Below are positions 1 to 8,212 of a DNA stretch of 64,000 nucleotides, piece after piece (the stretch's first letter is position 1; every line of letters starts with the position of its first letter). The translations under genes were made by a program, and so were the position numbers. A model generated the notes under the pieces. It was not told the DNA's origin, did not search any database, and saw only the letters and a list, made by a program, of their open reading frames with translations. The stretch comes from VYDC01 sp963667515. Lineage in GTDB: Bacteria > Chloroflexota > Dehalococcoidia > UBA2979. The stretch is taken from positions 1 through 64,000 of the forward strand of contig CAXXXY010000011.1 of the NCBI GenBank assembly GCA_963667515.2. Reading direction: 5' to 3'.

Positions 1-310
1 CCACGGCGCGCGCGACGCCCTCGGCGTCGCTGACGACGCGGCCCCGTCCCTCCAGCGTGAGCCAGCGCCCCCGTCGACCCTGGCAGAGCACGGCGCGGCC
101 GGCCGCGTCGGCGCCGCGCTCGAGGTTCCGCGCCTTGCGGGCGCCCGCGAAGGTGATGATGCGCGCGGTGCGGCTGGCGGCGTCGTAGCCGAAGCCGACG
201 GGCACCACGTGCAGGCTGCCGTCGGGCCGCTGCGTGCTAAGCGTCGCGAGCTGGCGCTCGGCGAGGAACGCCAGCACGTCCTCCGGCAACCGATCGAGGT
301 CGAGCGCCAC
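1..310 (-). CDS. PPOX-class (F420/FMN) split-barrel protein, 3' truncated by window edge
   Basis: The minus-strand frame opens with GTG at 310, seven to eight bases after a good Shine-Dalgarno (AAGGAG), and runs off the left edge, so about 103 residues are visible. The start reads VALDLDRLPEDVLAFLAER, followed by the pattern typical of F420/FMN split-barrel proteins: LATLSTQRPDGSLHVVPVGF, then a strand with FAGARKARNLERG and GRAVLCQGRRGRWLTLEG. Such proteins bind F420 or FMN and reduce or sequester small substrates in the cytoplasm. Another PPOX-like protein lies at 10161-10709. Family assignment is fairly firm; cofactor and substrate cannot be read from the sequence. Confidence 0.75.
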   Translation of the reverse strand, partial: MALDLDRLPEDVLAFLAERQLATLSTQRPDGSLHVVPVGFGYDAASRTARIITFAGARKARNLERGADAAGRAVLCQGRRGRWLTLEGRGRVVSDAEGVARAV

Positions 311-441
311 GGGCGTCTCCTTCCTGCGCAGCCCCCACGGGCTCGGCGAGCGGGGGGGCCTCGGCGGGCCCGCGGCATCGTAGCCGCTCGCAGCGCCGCC
401 CCGCGGAGAGCGCCGCCGGGGGCGAGCTCCCCCGCTCCTGC

Positions 442-447
442 TACCAT
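442..447 (+). promoter_or_regulatory. putative -10 hexamer TACCAT upstream of the VOC gene
   Basis: TACCAT stands out in the GC-rich gap 311-504 and fits the TANNNT pattern seen before many genes here. It lies 57 bases before the ATG at 505. No convincing -35 is visible. Confidence 0.3.
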
Positions 448-504
448 CCGGCCGGCCGGCCACCGGGCGCCGGCGGCGGCCATGGCGAGTGGGGGGAGCG
501 GCGG

Positions 505-1404
505 ATGCTCGAGGGGATCCAGGGGCTCGGCTGGCTCGTGCGCCGCACCGACGACCCGCAGGGGCTGGCGGCCTTCTACCGCGACGTGATCGGCCTTCCC
601 GTGCTGCGCACCCACGGCGCGACCACCGTGTTCTGGTGCGGCGAGACGGTGGTGATGGGCATCAACAGCGGCGGTCGGCCGCAGCCTCGCTACGCCGACC
701 GCAGCGAGGCGCCGTTCATGCCGATCTTCCGCGTGCGCTCCATGGAGCGCACGGCCGCGAGGCTGCGCGAGCGCGGCGTCGAGTTCGTGAACGAGCCGTT
801 CGAGATCGGCGGCGGCCAGGGCATCCTCGCCTACCTGCGCGACCCCGGCGGCCACATCACCGGCCTGCAGGAGCGCAGCGAGACGAGCGATCGCCCGCAG
901 GACATCGAGTGGCGGCGGCGGCGCGACGCCGGCGAGCTGGCCGTGGCGGGCGCGCCCGCCCTCGATGGCGAGCTCGCGGGGCTGGGCTGGATCGTCGTGC
1001 GCTGCGGCGACCTCACGGCGCCGGTCGCCTTCTACCGCGACGCGCTCGGCCTCGAGGTGGTGATGGCGGGCGAGCGCGCGACGCTGCTGGCCCTCGGCGG
1101 CACGCTGACCCTCGAGGTCGCGCTGGGCGGCACCCCGCAGCCGGTGCCAAGCGACCGCGCCGAGGTGCCCGACGCCTTCCTGCTGCGCGCCGACGACGCA
1201 GGCGCGCTCGCGGCGCGGCTGGAGGCGGCCGGCGCGCGCCGCGTCGGCGGCACGCACCGCACCGAGGACGGCGGCGGCGCCATCCAATACCTGCTCGACC
1301 CGGAGAACCACCTCTTCGGCGTGCAGACGCGCACCGAGGCCAGCGAGCGCGTCGAGGACGTCGAGGCGCGGCGCCGCCGAGCGCTGCGCCCGATCGTGAC
1401 GTAG
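505..1404 (+). CDS. two-domain VOC (glyoxalase/bleomycin resistance/dioxygenase) protein
   Basis: This 299-residue cytoplasmic protein has two tandem VOC modules. The first, about residues 5-130, begins GLGWLVRRTDDPQGLAAFYR and ends in YLRDPGGHITGLQ. The second, about 155-280, begins GLGWIVVRCGDLTAPVAFYR and ends in YLLDPENHLFGVQ. Both keep the metal-site-like DP..H element. Two-module VOC proteins act as ring-cleavage dioxygenases, isomerases or lyases; which one this is cannot be told. The ATG follows GGGGGGAGCGGCGG. The downstream phosphotriesterase-like gene starts 53 bases later on the same strand, so co-transcription is likely. Confidence 0.8.
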   Translation: MLEGIQGLGWLVRRTDDPQGLAAFYRDVIGLPVLRTHGATTVFWCGETVVMGINSGGRPQPRYADRSEAPFMPIFRVRSMERTAARLRERGVEFVNEPFEIGGGQGILAYLRDPGGHITGLQERSETSDRPQDIEWRRRRDAGELAVAGAPALDGELAGLGWIVVRCGDLTAPVAFYRDALGLEVVMAGERATLLALGGTLTLEVALGGTPQPVPSDRAEVPDAFLLRADDAGALAARLEAAGARRVGGTHRTEDGGGAIQYLLDPENHLFGVQTRTEASERVEDVEARRRRALRPIVT

Positions 1405-1456
1405 CCCAGGCGCACGACACCCGAAAGGCCGCCGAGGGCCAAAGGAAGGCGAATCC

Positions 1457-2423
1457 GTGACGCAGGTGCAGACGGCGACCGGCCCGGTCGAGCACGACCA
1501 GCTCGGCGTCACGCTCTCCCACGAGCACCTCTTCATCCACTCGACGGGGCTGCAGCACCAGTACCCGTGGCTCTACGACCGCGAGAGCGCGATCGAGCAC
1601 GTCGTGGGCGAGCTGCGCGACGCGGCCGACGCCGGCGTCGGCGCGATCATCGACGTGACGACGCCCGACCTCGGGCGCGACGTGGAGCTGATCGCCGAGG
1701 CATCGCGCCGCTCGGGCGTGCACGTCATCGTCGCCACCGGCATCTGGCTCGAGATCCCGCGCATGTTCCGGCCGCGCTGGGACGGCCGCGGCGGCGCCGA
1801 CGCCGACCAGGCCGCCGCGATCTTCGCGCACGAGATCGAGCAGGGCGCCGCCGGCACCTCGATCCGCGCGGGCGTGATCAAGGTGGCGAACAACCGCCCG
1901 CCAGGCGTCGGCGACGCAGAGGAAACGATCCTGCGCGGGGCGGCCCGCGCCGCCCGCCGCACCGGCGTGCCGATCTCCACGCACACCAGCCCCTACGACG
2001 TGGGGCGCGAGCAGATGCGCGTCTTCGCGGCGGAGGAGCTGCCGCCGCACCTCGTCGCGATCGGCCACGCCTTCACCGACGACCTCGACTACCTGCGCGC
2101 CGTGCTCGCGGCGGGCCACTACCTCTCGATCGACCACTTCGGGCGCGGCCGCGAGGAGGAGCCCGCGGTGCTCGACGCGGTCGCCGCGCTCGCCGCCGAG
2201 GGCCACGCCGACCACCTGATGCTGGGCCACGACAACGGTGGCGAGATGGACTGGAGCCCCCACGGCCCGCACGAGCCGCCCTCGACGTGGCGCTACGTGG
2301 CCGAGGGCGGGCGCGCCGAGCTGGAGCGCCGCGGCGTCTCCGCCGACGCCATCGACGCGATGCTGATCCGCGCCCCCGCCGCGTTTCTCAGCGCTGGCCT
2401 CAGCGGTGGACGGGGAGAGCTAG
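1457..2423 (+). CDS. phosphotriesterase-family amidohydrolase
   Basis: The protein belongs to the phosphotriesterase/lactonase branch of the amidohydrolases. All expected binuclear-metal ligands are present: LSHEHLF near residue 21, the bridging lysine in GVIKVANN (~140), ISTHTS (~176), AIGHAF (~198) and LGHDNG (~257). Members hydrolyse lactones or phosphotriesters in the cytoplasm. The oddity is the 3' end. The family normally ends soon after a MLIRAPAAFL-like motif, yet this frame has no stop there and stays open to 3643 across the next two genes. A TAG one frame away at 2421-2423, just before the next ATG, is the probable real end, implying a one-base indel between about 2385 and 2420. Start is GTG at 1457. 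Confidence 0.75.
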
Positions 2424-2426
2424 CCG

Positions 2427-2948
2427 ATGACCGTCGAGGCCGCGCGCGCGCCGCTCTCCGCCGCCGCCATCCGCGAGCAGCTCGCGGCCGCGGGGGTGCG
2501 CTTCATCGCGGCGCTGCCCGACATCACGACGAGCGAGCAGGTGCTGAAGCCGCTGCTCGCGGACCCCGGCGTGCGCGTCGTGCAGGTCTGCAAGGAGGAC
2601 GAGGGCATCTCGATCTGCGCGGGGCTCTACGCGGGCGGGGAGCGCTCGGTGCTGATGATGCAGCACACGGGGCTGCTCGACTCGATCAACTGCCTGCGCG
2701 CGGTCGGCGTCGAGGGGGAGAACCCCGTCTGCATGCTGGTCGGCCTGCTGCGCAACGAGCCGGGCGTGCCGCCCTCGCAGTCGCCGCGCTACGGGCTGCG
2801 CATCGTGCAGCCGATCCTCGGCGCCATGGGCGTGGAGCACGAGCTGCTGGAGTTCGCGGGCGACGAGGCGCGCATCGCCCCCGCCATCCAGCGGGCGTAC
2901 GAGCGTCGGCGCCCCGTGGTGCTGCTCGTCGGCGGGGAGCCCGTCTGA
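2427..2948 (+). CDS. ThDP-dependent decarboxylase alpha subunit (sulfopyruvate/phosphonopyruvate decarboxylase type)
   Basis: At 173 residues it matches the separate pyrimidine-binding (N-terminal ThDP) subunit of two-subunit decarboxylases such as sulfopyruvate decarboxylase ComD. Visible signatures include FIAALPDITTSEQVLKPLL, the glutamate region VVQVCKEDEGISICAGLY that activates ThDP, and MMQHTGLLDSINCLRAVG. It should form a complex with the beta subunit encoded next, whose ATG overlaps its TGA. The substrate is a 2-oxo acid with a sulfonate, phosphonate or related side chain; sequence cannot separate these. The ATG lies just after the upstream TAG. Confidence 0.75.
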   Translation: MTVEAARAPLSAAAIREQLAAAGVRFIAALPDITTSEQVLKPLLADPGVRVVQVCKEDEGISICAGLYAGGERSVLMMQHTGLLDSINCLRAVGVEGENPVCMLVGLLRNEPGVPPSQSPRYGLRIVQPILGAMGVEHELLEFAGDEARIAPAIQRAYERRRPVVLLVGGEPV

Positions 2949-3530
2949 TGACGATGAAGCGCGACCAGATGCTGCACGCCCTCGCGCGCCACCGCACGGG
3001 CGAGGTGGTGGTCGCGGTCTACCGCGCCGCCAACGAGCTGATCCACATCGACCCGTCCGAGCTGAACTACACCTTCAACGCCGCGATGGGGCAGGGCTCG
3101 TCGGCGGCGCTCGGCATCGCTCTGGCGCGGCCCGATCGCCGCGTCGTGGTGCTGGACGGCGGACGGCAGCCTGCTGATGAACCTCGGCACGCTCGTCACC
3201 ATCGCCGACGCCGCGCCCGCCAATCTGCTGCACTGCGTCTGCTCCAACGGCACCTACGAGACGAACGGCGCGGTCCCCGTGCCCGGCGTCGGCCGCGCCT
3301 CCTTCGCCGCGATGGCGCTGGCGGCGGGCTACCGCGACGCGCGACGCATCGAGGGCCTCGAGGAGTGGGACCAGGCACTGCCGGAGCTGCTCTCCGCCGA
3401 GGGCCCCGTGCTCGTCGACCTCGCCGTCGAGCCGGGCGAGGAGACCTGGCCCGACGACTTCCGCACGCTCCACTCCACCGCGGCCCGCGACCGCTTCATC
3501 GCCGCCCTCGAGCGTTCCGCTCGACCATAG
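2948..3530 (+). pseudogene. ThDP-dependent decarboxylase beta subunit, frameshifted in the ThDP motif
   Basis: This is the pyrophosphate-binding partner of the preceding subunit. Frame 1 (from 2948) reads up to RRVVVLDGG; the rest, from SLLMNLGTLVTIADAAPANLL onward, is in another frame ending at 3530. The family motif LDGDGSLLMN is broken by one extra G within the GGCGGA at about 3159-3163, inside the Mg-ThDP loop itself. Removing that base restores about 193 continuous residues, so this is a recent frameshift or a base-call error. The last codons and the TAG lie in a palindromic repeat (3509-3523), giving a C-terminus ERSARP. Confidence 0.7.
3509..3523 (+). repeat. palindromic hairpin repeat at the decarboxylase beta stop
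   Basis: A 6-bp perfect stem CGAGCG/CGCTCG closes the loop TTC. It is translated in the beta-subunit gene as part of ERSARP, and the stop follows in the spacer. Confidence 0.85.
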
Positions 3531-3621
3531 GGGTGCCGTGCGCGGCTGAAACGCTCGCCGAGGCGTCCGGCCGGGCACGGGCGACCCCGAAACCGTGGGC
3601 GCTCAGGGAGGGCGGCAGCCG

Positions 3622-4683
3622 ACTAGTTGTAGTTCCCACGTAGGTTGTTGAGAGGATGAGGGGCCTCGCCCGCTGCTGTGTGTGACAGCACGGCAGTAGC
3701 GAGGAGAGGACACCCTCATGGCCCATCGTAACGCGCGGCTGACGCCGCTGACCCGACTCGAGCTCGTGCTGGAAGTGGACGCCGGCTGGCCCCAGGCTGA
3801 GGTCGCTCGCCACTTCCGCGTCTCCCGCCACACCGTTGCCAAGTGGCTGGGGCGCTTCCGGGCGGAGGGAGCGGCAGGGCTCGAGGACCGCAGCTCCGCC
3901 CCGCGCGCGCATCCCCGGCGCACGCCGCCCGAGCTGGAGCGACGCATCTGCGCCGTGCGACGCACGCAGGGATTCGGGCCGCATCGCATCCAGTGGGCGC
4001 TCGGGGTCGCCCGCTCCACGGTCTACGCCGTGCTGCGGCGCCGCGGCCTCAACCGGCTCGACCGCCTGCACCGCGTCACCCGGGAGCCGGTCCGCTACGA
4101 GCACGACGCCCCCGGCGACCTGCTGCATCTCGACGTGAAGAAGCTCGGGCGCGTCCCCGAGGGCGGCGGCAAGCGAATGGCGCCTGGCTTCGCCGAGACG
4201 CGCTCCGGGCCGCATTCGCGGCGTTCGCTGGGGCTGGAGTACCTACACGTCGCCGTCGACGACCACAGCCGTTACGCCTACGTCTCCGTCCTGCCCGACG
4301 AGCGTGGCGCGAGCTGCGCCGCCTTCCTCGAGCAGGCGCTCGCGGCCTTCCGCCGGCGTGGCGTGCGCGTGCGCCGGGTCCTGACCGACAACGCGAAGGC
4401 CTACACCGTCGCCCGCAGCTTCCACGGCGCCGCCGCTGCCGCAGACGTGCGGCTGTCGCACACGCGGCCCTACCGCCCGCAGACGAACGGCAAAGCCGAG
4501 CGTTTCATCCAGATCCTGCAGAACGAGTGGGCCTACGCCCGCCCCTACCGCTCCAACGCCGAGCGGCTGCGCCAGCTCCCACGCTGGCTCTACCGCTACA
4601 ATCACCGCCGACCGCACGGCGGCGTCGGCGGGGCCGTCCCCGCCTCCCGCCTGTGAACAACCTTCCTGGGTAGTACAGCTAGT
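3622..4683 (+). mobile_element. IS481-family insertion sequence, copy 1 (element 3628-4677) with target repeats
   Basis: The element is 1050 bp. It starts TGTAGTTCCC at 3628 and ends GTACA at 4677. The imperfect terminal inverted repeats (3628-3651 and 4654-4677) match at about 19 of 24 positions. Flanks are ACTAGT (3622-3627) and GCTAGT (4678-4683), a 6-bp NCTAGN duplication with one mismatch; IS481 elements are known to prefer NCTAGN. The right-hand CTAG contains the TAG stop of the minus-strand amidohydrolase. Joining the flanks rebuilds one copy of the hairpin repeat family, so the IS landed inside that repeat. Copy 2 is at 20644-21699 in inverse orientation. Confidence 0.9.
3718..4656 (+). 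CDS. IS481-family DDE transposase
   Basis: The 312-residue transposase has an N-terminal helix-turn-helix (residues ~10-50, EVARHFRVSRHTVAKWLGRF), a second DNA-binding region to about 120, and an rve integrase catalytic core. The acidic triad is visible: VDDHS (~181), LTDNAKAY (~223) and NGKAERFIQ with its glutamate (~261), 37 residues apart. The length is normal for IS481, so it is probably active. It differs from copy 2 by leucine instead of arginine in LVLEVDAG and by lacking a two-residue Arg-Val duplication near residue 215. ATG is preceded by GAGGAGAGGAC. Confidence 0.95.
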   Translation: MAHRNARLTPLTRLELVLEVDAGWPQAEVARHFRVSRHTVAKWLGRFRAEGAAGLEDRSSAPRAHPRRTPPELERRICAVRRTQGFGPHRIQWALGVARSTVYAVLRRRGLNRLDRLHRVTREPVRYEHDAPGDLLHLDVKKLGRVPEGGGKRMAPGFAETRSGPHSRRSLGLEYLHVAVDDHSRYAYVSVLPDERGASCAAFLEQALAAFRRRGVRVRRVLTDNAKAYTVARSFHGAAAAADVRLSHTRPYRPQTNGKAERFIQILQNEWAYARPYRSNAERLRQLPRWLYRYNHRRPHGGVGGAVPASRL

Positions 4684-5542
4684 CGAGCGGAACGCTCGTG
4701 GACGGGTTGCCGGCGGGCCAGCCGAGGTGCTCGCAGGCGGCGGCGCCGAGGATCGACGCGCGCTCCTGCTCGCTCAGGAAGTCGAGCGCCTCGCTCCAGA
4801 GCCGCAGCTCCTCGACGTAGCTGGCGCGGCCGCGGCGCAGCGTCTGCGTGTGGTCGGTCGCCCACAGCATCCGCTCCGGGCCGAACGACTCGTAGGCGGC
4901 GCGCGCGGCCTCGTGCACCTCGGGGAAGGGGTAGCCCTGCGTCGAGCGCGCGGGCAGCGTGGAGAGCTTCACCACAACGCCGGGGTAGCGCGCGAGGCGG
5001 CGCATCGGCTCCAGGTCCTCGCGGCGGAAGCCCACGTCGATCTGCGGCAGCCCGAGATGGTCGAGCACGAGGCGCAGCGCCGGGTAGCGCCCCAGCAGCG
5101 CCTCCACGTACTCCACGCCGCCCGCGACGAAGACGGCGACCGGCACCTCGTGGCGCTCGCACGCCGCCCAGAACGGCTCCGCCGCCTCGTCCGAGCCCCA
5201 GCGCGCACGCTGCCGCTCGTTCACGTGCGTGCGGATGCCCAGCATCCTCGGCTGCCGTAGCCAGCCCTCCACGCGCTCCGGCGAGCCCAGCGCGCCCGGC
5301 AGCAGCAGCCCCATCACCGCGAAGCGATCGGGGTAGCGCTCGGCGCACTCCAGCGCGTAGTCGTTGTGCGGGTCCATGAAGCCGGGCGGCACGATCACCA
5401 CGCGGTCGACGCCCGCCTCGTCCATCAGCGGCAGCATCTGCTCCGGGCCGAAGGGGTGCGGGAGGTTGGGCTCGCTGATGCCGTTGTAGGGGCGGTCGGG
5501 GCGGTCGGCCTCCCAGAAGTGCACCTGCGCATCGACGATCAC
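4679..5542 (-). CDS. amidohydrolase-2 family metal-dependent hydrolase
   Basis: The 287-residue TIM-barrel protein starts with GTG at 5542 and MIVDAQVHFW, the N-terminal D-x-H metal motif of the amidohydrolase-2 family (normally D-x-H-x-H/F). Further ligands appear as RLVLDHLGLP (~183) and MLWATDHTQT near residue 242. Members are decarboxylases or lactone/imide hydrolases in aromatic and xenobiotic catabolism. It overlaps by four bases the end of the upstream alpha/beta hydrolase, so the two form an operon. Its last codons (TSVPLD and TAG) lie in a hairpin repeat, and the stop is part of the CTAG hit by IS481. Confidence 0.8.
   Translation of the reverse strand: MIVDAQVHFWEADRPDRPYNGISEPNLPHPFGPEQMLPLMDEAGVDRVVIVPPGFMDPHNDYALECAERYPDRFAVMGLLLPGALGSPERVEGWLRQPRMLGIRTHVNERQRARWGSDEAAEPFWAACERHEVPVAVFVAGGVEYVEALLGRYPALRLVLDHLGLPQIDVGFRREDLEPMRRLARYPGVVVKLSTLPARSTQGYPFPEVHEAARAAYESFGPERMLWATDHTQTLRRGRASYVEELRLWSEALDFLSEQERASILGAAACEHLGWPAGNPSTSVPLD
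4684..4698 (-). repeat. palindromic hairpin repeat, separated from its GGCAGC box by IS481
   Basis: CGAGCG-GAA-CGCTCG starts seven bases after the IS end. The matching GGCGGCAGCC box is at 3611-3620, on the other side of the IS. The copy also encodes the C-terminal residues and borders the stop of the minus-strand amidohydrolase. Confidence 0.85.
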
Positions 5543-6363
5543 GGCCGCGGCTCCGGCGTGCGGGCGAGCCACGCCAGCAGCGCGCTCGCGACGGCCGCGG
5601 GCTGCTCCAGCGGCGGGGCGTTCGCGGCGTCCGGCACCACCTCGTGCGTGGAGGCGGCGATGCCGTCCAGGAAGGTCGCGATCGGCTCCTCGCGCGTGCT
5701 GTGCTCGCCGGTGAGCAGCAGCGTGGGCACGCCGATGCTCGGCAGCCGGTCGATCAGCTCGTAGTGGATCAGCGCGTGATACGCCTCGCGCTGGTGCTCG
5801 CCCGAGCGCAGCGAGTCGACGTAGAGCACGAAGGCCTGCTCCGTGGTCAGCCGCCCGCCGAAGCCGCCCGCGATCTGCCGCCAGCGGGCGGCCAGCGCCT
5901 CGCCCTCCGCGTCCACCTCCCAGCGACCGCCGATGTAGCCGCGGGCCAGCCGCTCGGGGGTGTTGAAGCGACCCGGCTCGCACAGCGCGAGGCGCGAGAC
6001 GCGTGCGTGGAAGTGGATCGCGGTGGCCGCCGCGATGATCGAGCCCGTCGAGAGCCCGACGATCGTCGCGCGCTCGATCCCCAGCCCGTCGAGCAGCCAC
6101 GTCACCGACTCGGCGAACTCCTCCATGGTGCGCACGTCGCCCAGGGAGTCGGAGTCGCCGTAGCCCATCGTGTCCATCGCGATCGCGTGATAGCCCGCCT
6201 CGGCGACGCGCGGCAGCACCTCCGCGTAGACGCGCGAGGAGCCCGGCGTCATGTGCAGGAAGATCACGGGCGGCGCCCCGGCCGCATCGGCTGGCTTCGC
6301 CTCGCGGTAGTGGATCTGCCCCACCGGCGTCGTCACGAAGCCGCGCGTGGTCGCGTTCGACAC
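5539..6363 (-). CDS. alpha/beta-hydrolase-fold protein
   Basis: I chose GTG at 6363 (VSNATTRGFVTTPVG) because a strong GAGGAGGGG precedes it; an upstream ATG would add 62 low-complexity residues overlapping the divergent VOC gene. The 274-residue protein has FLHMTPGSS (oxyanion region), the nucleophile elbow VGLSTGS at about residue 104 and a possible acid in GEHSTREE. The usual C-terminal GH histidine is replaced, reading DAANAPPLEQP, so the triad may be incomplete. Family members hydrolyse esters, epoxides or C-C bonds. Confidence 0.75.
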   Translation of the reverse strand: MSNATTRGFVTTPVGQIHYREAKPADAAGAPPVIFLHMTPGSSRVYAEVLPRVAEAGYHAIAMDTMGYGDSDSLGDVRTMEEFAESVTWLLDGLGIERATIVGLSTGSIIAAATAIHFHARVSRLALCEPGRFNTPERLARGYIGGRWEVDAEGEALAARWRQIAGGFGGRLTTEQAFVLYVDSLRSGEHQREAYHALIHYELIDRLPSIGVPTLLLTGEHSTREEPIATFLDGIAASTHEVVPDAANAPPLEQPAAVASALLAWLARTPEPRP

Positions 6364-6464
6364 GGTGTGCCCCTCCTCGAACCGCCCCTCGCGGCGACTC
6401 GCCGGCGCCCTCGACGACGCGCAGTGCCCATCGACCCGCCCGATGGCAGGGACGAGGCGCGCGC

Positions 6465-6470
6465 TATGAT
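6465..6470 (+). promoter_or_regulatory. putative -10 TATGAT for VOC gene
   Basis: TATGAT is close to the sigma-70 consensus. ATGGCA (6443-6448) with a 16-bp spacer could be a weak -35. It lies 51 bases before the ATG at 6521. Confidence 0.4.
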
Positions 6471-6520
6471 GCCGCACCGGAGGCCGCCGCGCCCGCGGCG
6501 GTGCGAGCGAGAGGGAGCCG

Positions 6521-6928
6521 ATGTTCACGGGCATTCGCGGCGTCTTCATCCGCGTCGAGAACCTCGAGGAGGCGACGGAGCGCTATCTGAGGCTGTTCGG
6601 CGGGACGCTGACGCAACGGCACAAGTTCGAGGACCTGGGCTTCGACACCTCGGTCGTCACCTACGACAACGGCACCTACATCGAGCTGATCTCGCCGCTC
6701 GACGAGGACGGGCCCGTGGCGCGCGCGCTGAAGTCGCGCGGCGAGGGCGTGCACCAGATCTCGCTCGACAACGACGACCCGCGCGCCTGCCTCGAGCACC
6801 TGCGCTCCAACGAGGTGCGTCTGGTGAACGACCCCGGCCCCGGCCAGCCCGTGACGCAGCAGATTTTCGTGCACCCGCGCGAGGTCAACGGCGTGCTGGT
6901 GCAGGTGGGCAACACCCCCTTCGACTAG
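6521..6928 (+). CDS. VOC-family protein, methylmalonyl-CoA epimerase-like
   Basis: A single 135-residue VOC module begins FTGIRGVFIRVENLEEATERY and ends HPREVNGVLVQVG, the layout of methylmalonyl-CoA epimerase and related small VOC enzymes (a late H-P-x-x-x-x-G-V-L motif). Glutamates in TYIELISPL and the histidine in GVHQISLD are plausible metal ligands. It could be an epimerase, lactoylglutathione lyase relative or dioxygenase. A GAGGGAG Shine-Dalgarno precedes ATG. A hairpin repeat begins directly at its stop codon. Confidence 0.7.
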   Translation: MFTGIRGVFIRVENLEEATERYLRLFGGTLTQRHKFEDLGFDTSVVTYDNGTYIELISPLDEDGPVARALKSRGEGVHQISLDNDDPRACLEHLRSNEVRLVNDPGPGQPVTQQIFVHPREVNGVLVQVGNTPFD

Positions 6929-6966
6929 CGAGCGTTCCGCTCGACCGTGTCGGCTGCCGCTCCTGC
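6929..6966 (+). repeat. palindromic hairpin repeat plus GGCTGCC box after VOC gene
   Basis: CGAGCG-TTC-CGCTCG at 6929-6943 starts right after the TAG. The box CGGCTGCCGCTCCTG lies at about 6951-6965, the standard spacing of the family. Confidence 0.85.
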
Positions 6967-7056
6967 CGGGGAGGTGTCCGGGCTCGGGCGAGGCGGCGGG
7001 CGGGCTCGGCGGTGGATGGCTCGGCGACGCCGAGGGCGAGACGGGAGGAGCGCGCG

Positions 7057-7989
7057 ATGAGTGAGCGAGCGATGCGGCGGAGCCTCGTCGAGAGCCCGCA
7101 CGGCTACATCGAGAGCCGCGAGCTCGGCCCCACCGCGGTGGAGCCCGGCGCGCCCGACGAGCGCGAGCCGCTGCTGCTCGTGCACTCCACGCCCGGCGCC
7201 GCCGCGAGCTACGACGCCTTCCTCCCGCTGCTCGCCGGGCGGCGGCGCGTGGTCGCGCTCTCCAGCCCCGGCTACGGGAGCTCCGACCGGCCGCCTCAGC
7301 CCTACACCACGCTGGAGGAGTACGCGCGCGCGCTCGCCTGGGGGCTGGACGGCCTCGGCATCGAGCGCGCCTCGGTCTTCGGCACGCAGACGGGCGCGCT
7401 GCTCGCCATCGAGTTCGCCGCCGCCTACCCGCAACGGACGGCGCGCCTCGTGCTGGAGGAGCCGTTCCACTGGGGCACCCCCGAGCGTCGCGAGGCGCTG
7501 CTGCGCACGCACAGCTATGAGCCGGCGCGCGCCGACGGCTCGCACCTGCTGACGCTATGGCAGCGCACCCACCGCCACCACGAGCGGCAGCGCGCGCAGC
7601 GCCGCCGCGTGGGCAGCGCCCTCGCCGACGCCGACCTCGAGCCGGTGGGCGAGAGCATCCTGCAGACGCTGCGCGTGAACTCGGCGGCCGGCGCCGAGCT
7701 CTACGGCGGCGTCGGCTGGCTGGGCGCCGCCCCCTACGCGATGGGGCACTACGACACCTGGGCGCGGGTCGCCGAGATCCGCGCGCCGACGCTGGTGATC
7801 CACGGCACGATGAGCCAGCTCGGCCGCTCGCACGAGCGCTTCGTCGAGGTGATCCCGGACGCGCGCGGGCTGCGCCTCCCCTCCGACGGCAACTTCCTGC
7901 CGAACCAGGCGCCCGAGCTCTTCGCCGCCGAGCTGCTCGCTTTTCTTGACGAGGACGCCGGCGAAGGGGCGGGCGAGGACGAGGGCTAG
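7057..7989 (+). CDS. alpha/beta-hydrolase-fold protein without canonical nucleophile
   Basis: The 310-residue protein has a clear hydrolase fold: LLLVHSTPGAAASYD (oxyanion loop), SSPGYGSSDRPPQPYTTLEE and the helix LDGLGIERASVFG. The nucleophile elbow, normally G-x-S-x-G, reads GTQTG near residue 110, and the terminal histidine position reads SDGNFLPNQAPELF. Both active-site residues therefore appear lost. The next plus-strand gene (8213-9076) is a paralogue with the same losses. It may be a non-catalytic binding protein or use another mechanism. ATG at 7057 follows GGGAGGAG. Confidence 0.75.
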   Translation: MSERAMRRSLVESPHGYIESRELGPTAVEPGAPDEREPLLLVHSTPGAAASYDAFLPLLAGRRRVVALSSPGYGSSDRPPQPYTTLEEYARALAWGLDGLGIERASVFGTQTGALLAIEFAAAYPQRTARLVLEEPFHWGTPERREALLRTHSYEPARADGSHLLTLWQRTHRHHERQRAQRRRVGSALADADLEPVGESILQTLRVNSAAGAELYGGVGWLGAAPYAMGHYDTWARVAEIRAPTLVIHGTMSQLGRSHERFVEVIPDARGLRLPSDGNFLPNQAPELFAAELLAFLDEDAGEGAGEDEG

Positions 7990-7994
7990 CGTCG

Positions 7995-8114
7995 CCCCCA
8001 CCTCGTGGGCTTCCCTTCCCCCGCGAGCCCCCCCTCGCGGACCCCTTTCCGCCGCGTACCCCCACCTCGTGGGCTCGTGGGCCCCTTCCGCCGCGAGCCC
8101 CCACCTCGTGGGCT
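7995..8114. repeat. array of CCCCCACCTCGTGGGCT repeats between paralogous hydrolases
   Basis: The 17-mer occurs three times, at 7995-8011, 8059-8075 and 8098-8114. The last two sit in a longer near-identical unit that starts CTTTCCGCCGCG or CTTCCGCCGCG. Each copy can fold (CCCAC-CTC-GTGGG), again a short stem with a 3-nt loop, but it is not homologous to the GAA/TTC family. More GCGAG/CTCGCGG and CTCGTGGG fragments follow to 8140. It fills the gap between the hydrolase paralogues. Confidence 0.75.
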
Positions 8115-8212
8115 CGCGGGCTCGTGGGCTCATGGGCGAAGGGCTGTGCTACCGTCCCGCCGCGCCCAGCCGGGGCGAGGAGTAACGTGCGACGCGGCGA
8201 GGGGGTGGCGAG

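Noticed and set aside
1457..3643. A 728-residue fusion of the phosphotriesterase-like protein with downstream sequence.
   Set aside because: Beyond about residue 320 the frame reads low-complexity Arg/Ala sequence antiparallel or shifted to the decarboxylase genes. A frameshift near 2400 with the TAG at 2421 is simpler.
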